Below, piece by piece: positions 16,828 to 23,328 of a stretch of 64,000 nt of DNA. This DNA comes from an uncultured Bacteroidales bacterium (GTDB lineage Bacteria; Bacteroidota; Bacteroidia; Bacteroidales; Bacteroidaceae). Below the pieces are notes generated by a model. That model saw nothing but the letters and a program-made list of their open reading frames with translations. It was not told the DNA's origin and searched no databases. Made by a program: the position numbers and the translations under genes. Within the stretch, counting starts at the first letter, position 1. Each line of letters starts with the position of its first letter. The stretch covers positions 124,001-188,000 of the forward strand of contig CADCHQ010000004.1 of assembly GCA_902801325.1 (NCBI GenBank), given 5' to 3'.

Positions 16828-16858
16828 AATCCTCCATTGCCTGAGCGATGGAGGATTT
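16828..16858. terminator. Bidirectional terminator hairpin
   Basis: AATCCTCCATTGC and GCGATGGAGGATT form a stem with a CTGA loop between the convergent ECF operon and the flavodoxin gene. Confidence 0.75.
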
Positions 16859-16876
16859 ATTCTTTTAGATCGTCAT

Positions 16877-17494
16877 TTATCGGATAAAGTTTGTGCGAAC
16901 CTGAGGTTCTATGTCGGGATGCCCCTCGTTGCTGACGTCCAGTCGCTTTATCATCCACGCCATATTGCGACCCAGCGTGCGCATGGTCTGCATGCCTTCC
17001 TCGTCCTGGGCTGCCTGTCCGGGTGTCTGACCATAGGCCATGTTCCAATACTGACTGCTAACGACAGGCATGTTCAGTATGGTGAAGTACTTGTTTAGTC
17101 GGTCGAAAGCTGCCGATGCACCGCCACGCCGACAAACGACCACGCTGGCACCTGGCTTGAAGCGCAGGTCTGCGCCAAGGGAATAGAACACGCGGTCGAG
17201 TAGGGCACAGAGCGAACCGTTAGGACCTCCGTAGTATACGGGTGAACCGATGACGAGTCCGTCGATGCCGTCCTTAATGACTCGCATCACTTGGAAGTAC
17301 AGATCGTCGCGGAAGGTGCATTTGCCTTCCCGTCCGCACATTCCACAGGCGATGCAACCCTGCACGGCCTTCTTGCCTATGCTGATGATTTCGGTCTCAA
17401 TGCCCTCTTGGTTCAGGGCCTTTGCCACTTCGGAGAGCGCTGTGAAGGTATTGCCTTTCTCTCGTGGACTTCCGTTGATGAGCAGAACTTTCAT
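16877..17494 (-). CDS. Flavodoxin-family NAD(P)H-dependent oxidoreductase / iron-sulfur flavoprotein
   Basis: This is a 205-residue protein with the FMN-binding start KVLLINGSPREKGNTF and a GSPVYYGGPNG flavin loop. Between them is CIACGMCGREGKC, the compact Cys motif of iron-sulfur flavoproteins that holds a 4Fe-4S cluster. Such proteins shuttle electrons, often in oxidative stress responses of anaerobes. The start is the ATG of MKVLLING; the longer frame is translated heptad repeat. Three candidate promoters in tandem copies precede it. Confidence 0.87.
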   Translation of the reverse strand: MKVLLINGSPREKGNTFTALSEVAKALNQEGIETEIISIGKKAVQGCIACGMCGREGKCTFRDDLYFQVMRVIKDGIDGLVIGSPVYYGGPNGSLCALLDRVFYSLGADLRFKPGASVVVCRRGGASAAFDRLNKYFTILNMPVVSSQYWNMAYGQTPGQAAQDEEGMQTMRTLGRNMAWMIKRLDVSNEGHPDIEPQVRTNFIR

Positions 17495-17495
17495 G

Positions 17496-17560
17496 GTGGT
17501 TTGGTGGTTTGGTCGTTTAGTCGTTTGGTGGTTTGGGGGATTGGTCGTTTGGTGGTTTAG
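17496..17560. repeat. Heptad tandem repeat (TGGTTTGG-type) before the flavodoxin gene
   Basis: Repeated TGGTTTGG/TCGTTTAG/TCGTTTGG units abut the start codon; in frame they would read NHQTTxxP repeatedly. Confidence 0.7.
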
Positions 17561-17575
17561 TGGATAGTCACGGTG

Positions 17576-17727
17576 CAAAGATAGTGCAAACCGAGAGAAA
17601 ATGCAAATACATTTGCAATTTTCCGAGGTGCAGCCTATCTAAGACGATAGTCAAAGATAGTGCAAACCGAGAGAAAATGCAAATACATTTGCAATTTTCC
17701 GAGGTGCAGCCTATCTAAGACGATAGT
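17576..17727. repeat. 76-bp perfect tandem duplication carrying a minus-strand promoter
   Basis: Bases 17576-17651 and 17652-17727 are identical. Each unit ends, on the minus strand, in TATCTTTG preceded by TTTGC about 20 bases upstream; a third TATCTTTG box at 17728-17735 starts a broken third unit. This gives up to three tandem promoters for the flavodoxin gene. Confidence 0.85.
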
Positions 17728-17839
17728 CAAAGATACGATTAACCGAGCGGAATAGCAAACAAATCTCGTTTATTTCTAAAGAAAACCTTGAACGCTCGGC
17801 ACTTGTGACGCTTGATTCATTCAAGAATGTTCAATATTC

Positions 17840-17871
17840 CTCGCCCCCACGGGGAGAGACAGAGAGGGGCC
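17840..17871. repeat. GC-rich dispersed repeat, intergenic copy
   Basis: TCGCCCCCACGGGGAGAG followed by AGAGAGGGGCC, like copies near 22440 and 53350. Confidence 0.65.
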
Positions 17872-17887
17872 ATTTGGCAATAAAAAA

Positions 17888-17923
17888 CCCCGACAGCCGG
17901 CTTTCGCAAGCAAACTGTCGGGG
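17888..17923 (-). terminator. Rho-independent terminator of the M56 operon
   Basis: CCCCGACAG and CTGTCGGGG form a 9-bp stem, and on the minus strand the stem is followed by TTTTTTATT. Confidence 0.85.
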
Positions 17924-17977
17924 AGGTATACCTTACATATTACTAACTAAAACCTAGAGTTTAACTTAATCTAACTC

Positions 17978-19705
17978 TTAGTTCCCTTTCACTTCGTCAA
18001 CCGCAACGGTTGCTACTTGTTCCTTTGTTGGCAGCTTAAATAGTACGGGCAGGACATAACGCATGCGGACGGGTTTGCCTTTATGCATTGCAGGCTTCCA
18101 CTTAGGCATTGCTTTTACTACGCGCTCAGCTTCGGCTGAAAGAATCTCGCTAGGCGAGCGCAGAGTCTTTACTTCATCGATGCTTCCGTCTTTTTCGATG
18201 ATGAATTGAATAGATACGCGACCCTCTATATTCTTATCTTGTGCCTCCTTGGGGTAGCGCATGTTTTGACTTAGCCAGGCATAGATGTTGTTGTTTGTCA
18301 GACTGTCACGGAATTCTGCATATATTTGTGGCACATCCACGACTTCGTCGTCGTCCGCCACGGCCTCTTTGTTGTCTTTCTTAGTCTCAATGATGACGAT
18401 GCCGCTATACTTCTGCTTGTCGAAGTCTTTGTAAATCTCTTTTGCCACCTTCTCGTTATTCGTTACGCTCAAACTTCCGATTTCGTCAGCCTTCACGTAT
18501 TTCTCCACCTTTCGCATTTCGTCAGAAGCAGTGATGTCGCCCATTGGCTTCCCGTCGACGAGGACGCAGAGGGGCAACGCCTTCTCCTTGCTCTTTTCTG
18601 TCGTGGTGATGCGTAACTCGTTCTCAGGTGTAAGTTCGTTCCTGATCTCCTTTCCCTCTACGGCTTTCACGGCCTCTTGGGGAGTCATCTCCTGTCCGTC
18701 GACAACGACGCGCAGGGTGCCAGGTGCGGCCTTCATTTGTCGCTTGACTTCGGCGGTTGGGGTTTTCTTGGCAATGGGTGCTTCCACCTTCTCTGCCATT
18801 TGCTGACTTGCCATTGCACCAAGTGCAATCAGGGTTAAGGGCACTGCGTAGAGGACTTTCAGGCGTGCCCAACGGGGGGATTTCTTCTTTGTCATCATAG
18901 TGATACGTTTTTTGAGAAGGCTATGGCGAAAACCGTTGACCATTGGGTATGGCGTGCGTGCCACGGCCTTCTCGATTAATAAAAGTTGATAATCACGCGC
19001 CGAAATGCCTCTGCGCAGTACGGCATCGTCGGCTTCATATTCGTGTACTTCACGCAGCGAGGCGTCAAGCATCCAAATGCAAGGATTGAACCATTGTAGA
19101 ACTTCCACAAAGGAAAGGAACAGGGCGTCCCATGAGTGGCGCATGCGCACATGGGCCAGTTCATGGGCAAGGACAATATCCTCCCTCTCGGAGGAGGTCG
19201 GAAGGGGGTTGCCGATGACAATGCTTCGCATCCACGAGAAGGGGCTCACCTTGTCGGCATGGCAATAGATGGTGGCTCCCTCTTGTTTGTCCGTCCACAG
19301 ACATCCGCGTGGGATGAAACGGATGAGGCGAATCAGGCCTACCGCCTTCCATAGGACGAAGAACAACACACCTATTATATAGATGTATACGAGGAGGGTC
19401 GACCACACGACGGCAGTATGGTCCGCTGGTACGTCCGCAGCCGCACTCTCACTGCTGCCTACAATCAGGGTGGGCAGCACTACTGACGAGATGGCTTGGC
19501 GCTGAGGCTCGAAAGGTGTCGCAAGCCCATTGTCCCAGACATGCACGTCGAGGCAGGGCAACAGAAGCGACAACACGACGATGCATAGCAGCATGGTCCT
19601 GTTGAATCGGAAGAACGTCTCCCTCCTCAGCATCAAGGCATAGGGCAGATAGAGTAGGGCCAGTGTCAGGCTGCTCTTGATGGCATATAGTGTTAGTGCT
19701 CCCAT
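17978..19705 (-). CDS. BlaR1-like M56 family metallopeptidase with C-terminal TonB domain
   Basis: This is a 575-residue protein. The N-terminal part has membrane helices (SLTLALLYLPYALML, TMLLCIVVLSLLLPC, LLVYIYIIGVLFFVLW); the M56 peptidase motif HELAHVRMRHSWD is near residue 180 with the second motif EYEADDAVL; a helix near residue 280 returns across the membrane; the C-terminal ~90 residues are a TonB-C domain (YPKEAQDKNIEGRVSIQFII...WKPAMHKGKPV). In BlaR1/MecR1 the peptidase cleaves the partner repressor upon a signal. The upstream gene, 2 bases away, is the cognate BlaI-like repressor. The PTSSERE stretch just before HELAH is encoded by a GC-rich repeat copy. Confidence 0.9.
   Translation of the reverse strand: MGALTLYAIKSSLTLALLYLPYALMLRRETFFRFNRTMLLCIVVLSLLLPCLDVHVWDNGLATPFEPQRQAISSVVLPTLIVGSSESAAADVPADHTAVVWSTLLVYIYIIGVLFFVLWKAVGLIRLIRFIPRGCLWTDKQEGATIYCHADKVSPFSWMRSIVIGNPLPTSSEREDIVLAHELAHVRMRHSWDALFLSFVEVLQWFNPCIWMLDASLREVHEYEADDAVLRRGISARDYQLLLIEKAVARTPYPMVNGFRHSLLKKRITMMTKKKSPRWARLKVLYAVPLTLIALGAMASQQMAEKVEAPIAKKTPTAEVKRQMKAAPGTLRVVVDGQEMTPQEAVKAVEGKEIRNELTPENELRITTTEKSKEKALPLCVLVDGKPMGDITASDEMRKVEKYVKADEIGSLSVTNNEKVAKEIYKDFDKQKYSGIVIIETKKDNKEAVADDDEVVDVPQIYAEFRDSLTNNNIYAWLSQNMRYPKEAQDKNIEGRVSIQFIIEKDGSIDEVKTLRSPSEILSAEAERVVKAMPKWKPAMHKGKPVRMRYVLPVLFKLPTKEQVATVAVDEVKGN
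19180..19213. repeat. GC-rich dispersed repeat, translated copy (in M56 peptidase)
   Basis: CCTCCCTCTCGGAGGAGG followed by TCGGAAGGGGG, read in frame as PLPTSSERE. Confidence 0.6.
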
Positions 19706-19707
19706 GA

Positions 19708-20082
19708 TTACTTGTTTATCAAATCCATTAGTTTCTGTAACTCCGCCTCGCTGAGTTCCTCATTCTCCACAAAGAACTGGACGAACCTCGATGCACTGCC
19801 GCCGAAGAAACTGTCCTTGACGTCCTTCATCACGCGACTCGTGTATTCGGCACGCGAGACGATGGGGAAGTAGAGGTACTGCTTGCCATTCCCCTTCTTG
19901 TAATCTACGAAACCTTTAGTAGAAAGGATCTTCAGGAAGGTCGAAACGGTGGTGTAGGCAGGTCTTGGCTCATCATACTTTGCCACAACTTCGTGCACGT
20001 CCAGTGCCTTCCCTGCCGACCAAAGCGCATTCATTACCTGCATCTCGCTTTTCGTAAGTGTGTAGTCGTTCTTGCTCTTCAT
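19708..20082 (-). CDS. BlaI/MecI/CopY family repressor
   Basis: This is a 124-residue winged-helix repressor: LTKSEMQVMNALWSAGKALDVHEVV, AYTTVSTFLKILSTKGFVDYKK, and a C-terminal dimerisation helix pair ending LSEAELQKLMDLI. The family is inactivated by proteolysis by the M56 membrane partner encoded next. Two perfect ACTAA-N4-TTAGT inverted repeats flank its -7 box, fitting negative autoregulation. The natural signal and target genes are unknown; in Bacteroidota such pairs are often not linked to beta-lactamase. Confidence 0.93.
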   Translation of the reverse strand: MKSKNDYTLTKSEMQVMNALWSAGKALDVHEVVAKYDEPRPAYTTVSTFLKILSTKGFVDYKKGNGKQYLYFPIVSRAEYTSRVMKDVKDSFFGGSASRFVQFFVENEELSEAELQKLMDLINK

Positions 20083-20085
20083 ATT

Positions 20086-20099
20086 ACTAAAATGTTAGT
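20086..20099. promoter_or_regulatory. Operator 1: ACTAA-N4-TTAGT
   Basis: A perfect 5-bp inverted repeat with a 4-base spacer between the blaI-like -7 box and its start codon; proposed site of the repressor. Confidence 0.6.
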
Positions 20100-20108
20100 T
20101 ATTTGATG

Positions 20109-20116
20109 CAAAGGTA
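20109..20116 (-). promoter_or_regulatory. Promoter -7 box of the blaI-like operon
   Basis: TACCTTTG on the minus strand, exactly between the two ACTAA-N4-TTAGT sites. Confidence 0.65.
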
Positions 20117-20118
20117 AA

Positions 20119-20132
20119 ACTAAACTATTAGT
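20119..20132. promoter_or_regulatory. Operator 2: ACTAA-N4-TTAGT
   Basis: Second perfect copy, centred 33 bases from operator 1 and upstream of the -7 box, where it would block polymerase binding. Confidence 0.6.
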
Positions 20133-20225
20133 AATTGCAAATAAAAATGGAGCTTTTTTATCGATAACCCCAATATTTAACATTTATTATTAGTTATTCC
20201 GCATAGAACTTCTCTTGTTTATTCG

Positions 20226-20233
20226 TATCTTTG
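20226..20233 (+). promoter_or_regulatory. Promoter -7 box of rubrerythrin
   Basis: TATCTTTG in the extended context TTATTCGTATCTTTG. An ACTAA...TTAGT pair with an 11-base spacer (20245-20265) lies between the box and the start codon. Confidence 0.65.
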
Positions 20234-20268
20234 CTGCGATGATTACTAACCCATAAATGATTAGTCTT

Positions 20269-20811
20269 ATGAAAGAATTGAAAGGAACAAAGACGGAGAA
20301 GAACCTCATGGAGGCCTTCGCCGGAGAGTCAATGGCCCGGAACAAGTACACCTACTTTGCTTCCCGTGCAAAGAAGGACGGTTATGTGCAGATTGCCAGC
20401 ATCTTCGAGGAGACAGCTGCCAATGAGAAAGAGCACGCCAAGCTGTGGTACAAGTATCTGAATGGCGGTTCGGTTGGTGACACTGTCCACAATCTGGAAG
20501 ACGCCGCCGATGGCGAGAACTTCGAGTGGACGGACATGTACGACCGCATGGCCCGCGAGGCACGTGAGGAAGGCTTCGACGAGATTGCCGAGAAGTTTGC
20601 CTTGGTCGGTGCCATCGAGCGTGAGCACGAAGCGCGTTATCGCAAACTCTTGGCAAATATTAAGGAAGGTCTGGTCTTCTCCAAGGAGGGCGACGTCGTT
20701 TGGCAGTGTGCCAACTGTGGTCACATCGTCATTGGCAAGAAAGCCCCCGAGGTCTGTCCTGCCTGCAGTCATCCCCAGAGCTACTTCCAAGTAAAAGCGG
20801 ACAACTATTGA
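20269..20811 (+). CDS. rbr: Rubrerythrin
   Basis: This is a 180-residue peroxide-reducing diiron protein of anaerobes. The diiron ligands are visible in helix pairs ([41 protein letters not shown]), and a C-terminal rubredoxin-like FeS4 site has CANCGHI and CPACSHP. Length and order are typical. The start at 20269 gives [12 protein letters not shown]; an upstream in-frame ATG at 20257 is possible. It is divergent from the blaI-like operon and may share its control region. Confidence 0.95.
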   Translation: MKELKGTKTEKNLMEAFAGESMARNKYTYFASRAKKDGYVQIASIFEETAANEKEHAKLWYKYLNGGSVGDTVHNLEDAADGENFEWTDMYDRMAREAREEGFDEIAEKFALVGAIEREHEARYRKLLANIKEGLVFSKEGDVVWQCANCGHIVIGKKAPEVCPACSHPQSYFQVKADNY

Positions 20812-20812
20812 A

Positions 20813-21008
20813 GCAGCGAGAGCAGAGCGCGAAGCGCTATGCAGACAGCCGTGTGCCGTGGATGTGCCAAACTTGTTTGAGCATAGATACTGGCACATGG
20901 ATGTCCAGCAGGGCGAAAACTTGCTTTCAGCCTCTGCCGAGTCGCGTCCGATAGTCGACGAAGTCAACAAAGTTAATTACTAGTCGCTTCCGATAGTCGG
21001 CGATTGGA
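20813..21008. repeat. Repeat-rich tail after rubrerythrin
   Basis: A reverse copy of the GAGTCTGCTC family (GCAGCGAGAGCAGAGCG) is followed by a GTGCCA...TGGCAC inverted repeat and two near copies of TCCGATAGTCG (about 20947 and 20989). No gene is seen. Confidence 0.5.
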
Positions 21009-21010
21009 CA

Positions 21011-21047
21011 AAAGAACCGAGAATCCCACGAGGGTTCTCGGTTCTTT
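21011..21047. terminator. Bidirectional terminator
   Basis: AAAGAACCGAGAA and TTCTCGGTTCTTT form a 13-bp stem with T-rich flanks on both sides. It serves rubrerythrin and the minus-strand HU/small-peptide transcript. Confidence 0.85.
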
Positions 21048-21051
21048 TCTT

Positions 21052-21129
21052 TTAGAGGTTGACGGTATAGCAGGCCGAAACGCCAGCGGCTGCACTAAGA
21101 GCCGCGATCAGCGCGGTAAGAGGACTCAC
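21052..21129 (-). CDS. Possible 25-residue hydrophobic peptide (smalltalk-like remnant)
   Basis: A GTG-started frame reads SPLTALIAALSAAAGVSACYT and stops just before the terminator. It resembles the hydrophobic LTAL..A part of the neighbouring 39-residue peptide and of the small 'smalltalk' peptides that follow HU-like genes in Bacteroides. A GC-rich repeat separates the two, so this may be a broken duplicate. Confidence 0.3.
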   Translation of the reverse strand: MSPLTALIAALSAAAGVSACYTVNL

Positions 21130-21171
21130 CCCCAGCCCCTCTCTTGTAGCGAGGGGAGCATAATGGGGTAA
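21121..21171. repeat. 51-bp GGACTCACCCCC repeat, copy 1
   Basis: AGGACTCACCCCCAGCCCCT...GCGAGGGGAGCATAATGGGG. Two close copies lie at 30335-30389 and 32673-32723, all within the accessory region. Confidence 0.75.
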
Positions 21172-21173
21172 GG

Positions 21174-21293
21174 CTAGATGATTCCCAGCGCTACGGCTGC
21201 ATTTGCCGCAGATGCGCCTCCGAAGGCGGCCAATAGCGCCGTCAACAGCTTCCAAAGGAAGCGACACAATTCTCTTTTCTTTTCATTACTCAT
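21174..21293 (-). CDS. Small 39-residue hydrophobic peptide (smalltalk-like)
   Basis: An ATG-started frame too short for usual gene calls: MSNEKKRELCRFLWKLL followed by an Ala-rich hydrophobic helix (TALLAAFGGASAANAAV). A basic N-terminus, a Trp and then one short membrane-like helix match the layout of the small peptides encoded after HU-like DNA-binding genes in Bacteroidales. Here it lies downstream of such a gene on the same strand. The function of these peptides is unknown. Confidence 0.45.
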   Translation of the reverse strand: MSNEKKRELCRFLWKLLTALLAAFGGASAANAAVALGII

Positions 21294-21487
21294 AACGTAT
21301 CAATTTAATTTAACAAAAACCAATAAAAACCCTTGTTAGCTTGTTGGGACCGTCTTCGACGGCCTGCGATGCCGTTTGAGTTCGACTCTGTAAGTAAACT
21401 TCCGCGTCGACTCTTCCATCATCGCGCACTATGTGCTACCCACCAAGCCACAAGGAAAACCAATAAAAACCGTTGCTTCGCAAATGT

Positions 21488-21539
21488 CCGCTCGGCATCT
21501 GCGCAGCAGTGACGCTTGCGTAGAGCAACGGAGCAAGAA
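21488..21539. repeat. 52-bp perfect dispersed repeat, copy 1
   Basis: The same 52 bases, from CCGCTCGGCATCTGC to ACGGAGCAAGAA, recur at 50217-50268. Diverged reverse relatives lie near 23187-23215 and 51975-51995. Confidence 0.85.
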
Positions 21540-21790
21540 ATGTCTAATGTCAATTGTCAAAGGAAATGGTGGTTTTTCTGTCGAAGACAGATGTTTTTCT
21601 TTCGAGACCTCGTACCGCCAAGAGGCGGCGGATGGAATAGGCGGAACAGATCAAGCTTGTTTGATACTGGACAAACTATTTCAGACGACAAGGCCGAAAG
21701 GCCTAAGAGGTCGTAGAAAGGGTTTTTAAGGTTTTGTTTAGTTGTTTGGTTGTTTAGTCGTTTAGTGGTTTAGGATGTTTCGTCACTCCA

Positions 21791-21882
21791 ACGTCCCCTC
21801 CCCATTCTGCCCCCTCCTTAACAGGGCAACGCAAGTTAGGCGTTAGCGTTGGGGAGCCTGCGACGGAGGGCAGGCAGGGGGA
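21791..21882. repeat. GC-rich dispersed repeat, compound intergenic copy
   Basis: C-run and G-run halves (CCCCTCCCCATTCTGCCCCC ... GGCAGGGGGAGAG) surround an inserted segment with AACGCAAGTTAGGCGTTAGCG. Confidence 0.55.
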
Positions 21883-21899
21883 GAGTCCGTCGCTTTCGC

Positions 21900-22406
21900 T
21901 TAGGGCGTGACGTCTCCAGCGTCACCGCTGCCGCTTCCGCCCGAGTTGCCCGAGCCAGAGGGCGTAATGTCCTGAGTCGTTTCGCCAGCGGCCACGCGAG
22001 CCTTCTCTTCCTTCTTCGCCTGCATCTGAGCGGCACGAGAGCCAACGTACTCGAACTCAGTGTTCGTGTTCAGCTGGTGGATCATCTCTGCGTCGGGGTT
22101 GAAGGTCACACGCACGCCCGTGATGTTGGCGGCAGAGAACTCCTCGTCCATGTCAGCACCACTACACTTCAAGCTGATGCCGAACTTGCCGAGGCCGTCG
22201 AGGTTCACGCCGTAGCCACCCTGCAGACACTCCACGATGCACTCCACTGCGTCCTGCAGAACACCGTAGATGGTGCCCTTGGAGAACGAGCTTCCGTGCT
22301 CCTTGATGTGCTTAGCCACAATTTCCTTTTCGCTGTCCTTCTCGCTAGGGTTCTTCAATCGCAATCCCAAGGAATAGGGAATTGCTCCAATAATTCTGTT
22401 TGCCAT
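21900..22406 (-). CDS. HU-like DNA-binding protein (HU-related family)
   Basis: This is a 168-residue protein of the HU-related group common in Bacteroidales: an N-terminal IPYSLGLRLKNP segment, the HU helix pair (EIVAKHIKEHGSSFSKGTIYGVLQDAVECIVECLQ), then GYGVNLDGLGKFGISLK and a strand-rich arm, with an added C-terminal tail rich in Gly and Ser. It is likely DNA-bending or phage-related rather than housekeeping HU. Such genes are usually followed by a tiny hydrophobic peptide and an amidase; the peptide is present, the amidase is not. Confidence 0.87.
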   Translation of the reverse strand: MANRIIGAIPYSLGLRLKNPSEKDSEKEIVAKHIKEHGSSFSKGTIYGVLQDAVECIVECLQGGYGVNLDGLGKFGISLKCSGADMDEEFSAANITGVRVTFNPDAEMIHQLNTNTEFEYVGSRAAQMQAKKEEKARVAAGETTQDITPSGSGNSGGSGSGDAGDVTP

Positions 22407-22655
22407 TTTCTTTGATGATTAATAAGCCCCTCTCTCCGCTCTCCCCGTGGGGGAGAGGACTTGCGTTCCCTTTTGAGCGTTGTTTGGGGCAGGTTTAACA
22501 ATAATTTTTCTTTCTCTGATGATTAATTTTTAATTTTTAATTTTTAATTTCCCCGCAGGGGATTTTATGCTTAGGTTCAAGGGCGATAAGGCTTATGCTC
22601 GGCGCGCTTCGAACATATGGTCGACCTGCCTCGTGTCCTTGTTCCTTTGCTACCA

Positions 22656-22663
22656 CAAAGGTA
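22656..22663 (-). promoter_or_regulatory. Promoter -7 box of the HU-like gene
   Basis: TACCTTTG on the minus strand about 250 bases before the start codon, preceded by TTTGC near 22681-22685. The implied leader is long and contains a heptad array (22522-22550) and GC-rich repeat. Confidence 0.55.
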
Positions 22664-22827
22664 CGAAATAATTCTCACATATGCAAATATTTACCATACT
22701 TTTATTAAAGTTTTTCTTAAATATTTTTGCGGGCGGAGAGAATATTTTATCCACTTGGAGATCAAGGTGTAAAAGACTGATAAACACACGATTACCTTTC
22801 TCTTTCTTTAGAGAAGATTTTGTATAG

Positions 22828-22851
22828 CGTTGCACCGTTGCAGCGTTGCAC
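22828..22851 (+). repeat. Triple 8-bp array CGTTGCA(C/G), left arm
   Basis: Three direct copies of CGTTGCAC/CGTTGCAG. It is inverted relative to the triple CTGCAACG array at 22971-22994. Confidence 0.85.
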
Positions 22852-22887
22852 CTCTTCAGGGTCTATATTTTGCCCCCAAATTTATGC

Positions 22888-22932
22888 TTATATTTATATA
22901 TATAATATATAATATTATATATATAAATATAA
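22888..22932. repeat. Perfect AT-only palindrome: 21-bp arms, 3-base loop
   Basis: Arms at 22888-22908 and 22912-22932 are exact reverse complements made only of A and T, with ATA between. The surrounding 165 bases are bracketed by inverted 8-bp arrays. Confidence 0.9.
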
Positions 22933-22970
22933 AATTCACTTTTGGCATTTTTGAAATAGAGGTTATTTAA

Positions 22971-22994
22971 CTGCAACGCTGCAACGCTGCAACG
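22971..22994 (-). repeat. Triple 8-bp array CTGCAACG, right arm
   Basis: Three perfect direct copies of CTGCAACG, the inverse of the arrays at 22828-22851 and 35617-35640. Confidence 0.88.
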
Positions 22995-23005
22995 CATCTG
23001 TGTCT

Positions 23006-23106
23006 TTTCCTGATTTTGGTTGACAGTTTTCTGCTCTTTTTCTGATGTGGTTGACAGCCGTTTTCCTGAATTAGTTGACAACCTTCCTGACATTGTTGAG
23101 TTGACA
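23006..23106. repeat. Iteron-like block: four TTCCTGA...GTTGACA units
   Basis: GTTGACA occurs at 23019, 23050, 23074 and 23100, each preceded by a CTGA/CCTGA about 10-15 bases before. Unit spacing is 24-31 bases. It directly follows the palindrome and 8-bp arrays. Confidence 0.7.
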
Positions 23107-23186
23107 ATGCTAAGTGCATGTCTAATATAAGATGCGTCTTGGAAATAAAAATGATAATTCATTTTATATTTCACTCGACTTGAACG

Positions 23187-23245
23187 ATGTTCTTGCTCCG
23201 CTCTGCTACGCAAGCGTAGACCCTTTGGGTCGTCCGATTACTTCC
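23187..23245. repeat. Composite dispersed repeat with CGTCCGATTACTT end
   Basis: CTTGCTCCGCTCTGCTACGC AAGCG is a reverse relative of the 52-bp element; ACCCTTTGGGTCGTCCGATTACTT matches GGCCTTTGGCCGTCCGATTACTT at about 60738-60760. Confidence 0.6.
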
Positions 23246-23310
23246 TCCTCCTTGCAAGGTAAAGTACAAATAATTTGTCCTTTACACTTGTTTCGTTCGT
23301 CGTTTTGCAT

Positions 23311-23318
23311 TATCTTTG
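23311..23318 (+). promoter_or_regulatory. Promoter -7 box of the DpnII-type operon
   Basis: TATCTTTG 11 bases before the chosen methylase start; the longer open frame from 23275 would begin upstream of it. Confidence 0.65.
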
Positions 23319-23328
23319 TAAGCGAAAC

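Larger units (their letters stand above)
21294..21899. other. 600-bp non-coding repeat block between HU-like and small-peptide genes
   Basis: Only repeats are seen: two AAAACCAATAAAAACC copies (about 21316 and 21458), hairpins such as CGTCTTCGACG and GGCCTGCGATGCC, the 52-bp element at 21488-21539, AGGCCGAAAGGCCT, a heptad array at 21731-21772 and GC-rich repeats. Short open frames here look spurious. Confidence 0.5.

Noticed and set aside
21433..21729. 98-codon plus-strand frame in the HU-side repeat block
   Set aside because: It is built from dispersed repeats, including the 52-bp element, and has no protein-like pattern.
22888..22932. AT palindrome as an ordinary intrinsic terminator
   Set aside because: The stem is all A/T, lacks a GC-rich base and T-run asymmetry, and is bracketed by inverted arrays, which terminators do not need.
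22863..23213. 116-codon minus-strand frame across the palindrome and iterons
   Set aside because: Its residues are direct translations of the repeats (LSTxSGK and IYIYN runs); no start signal; treated as non-coding.
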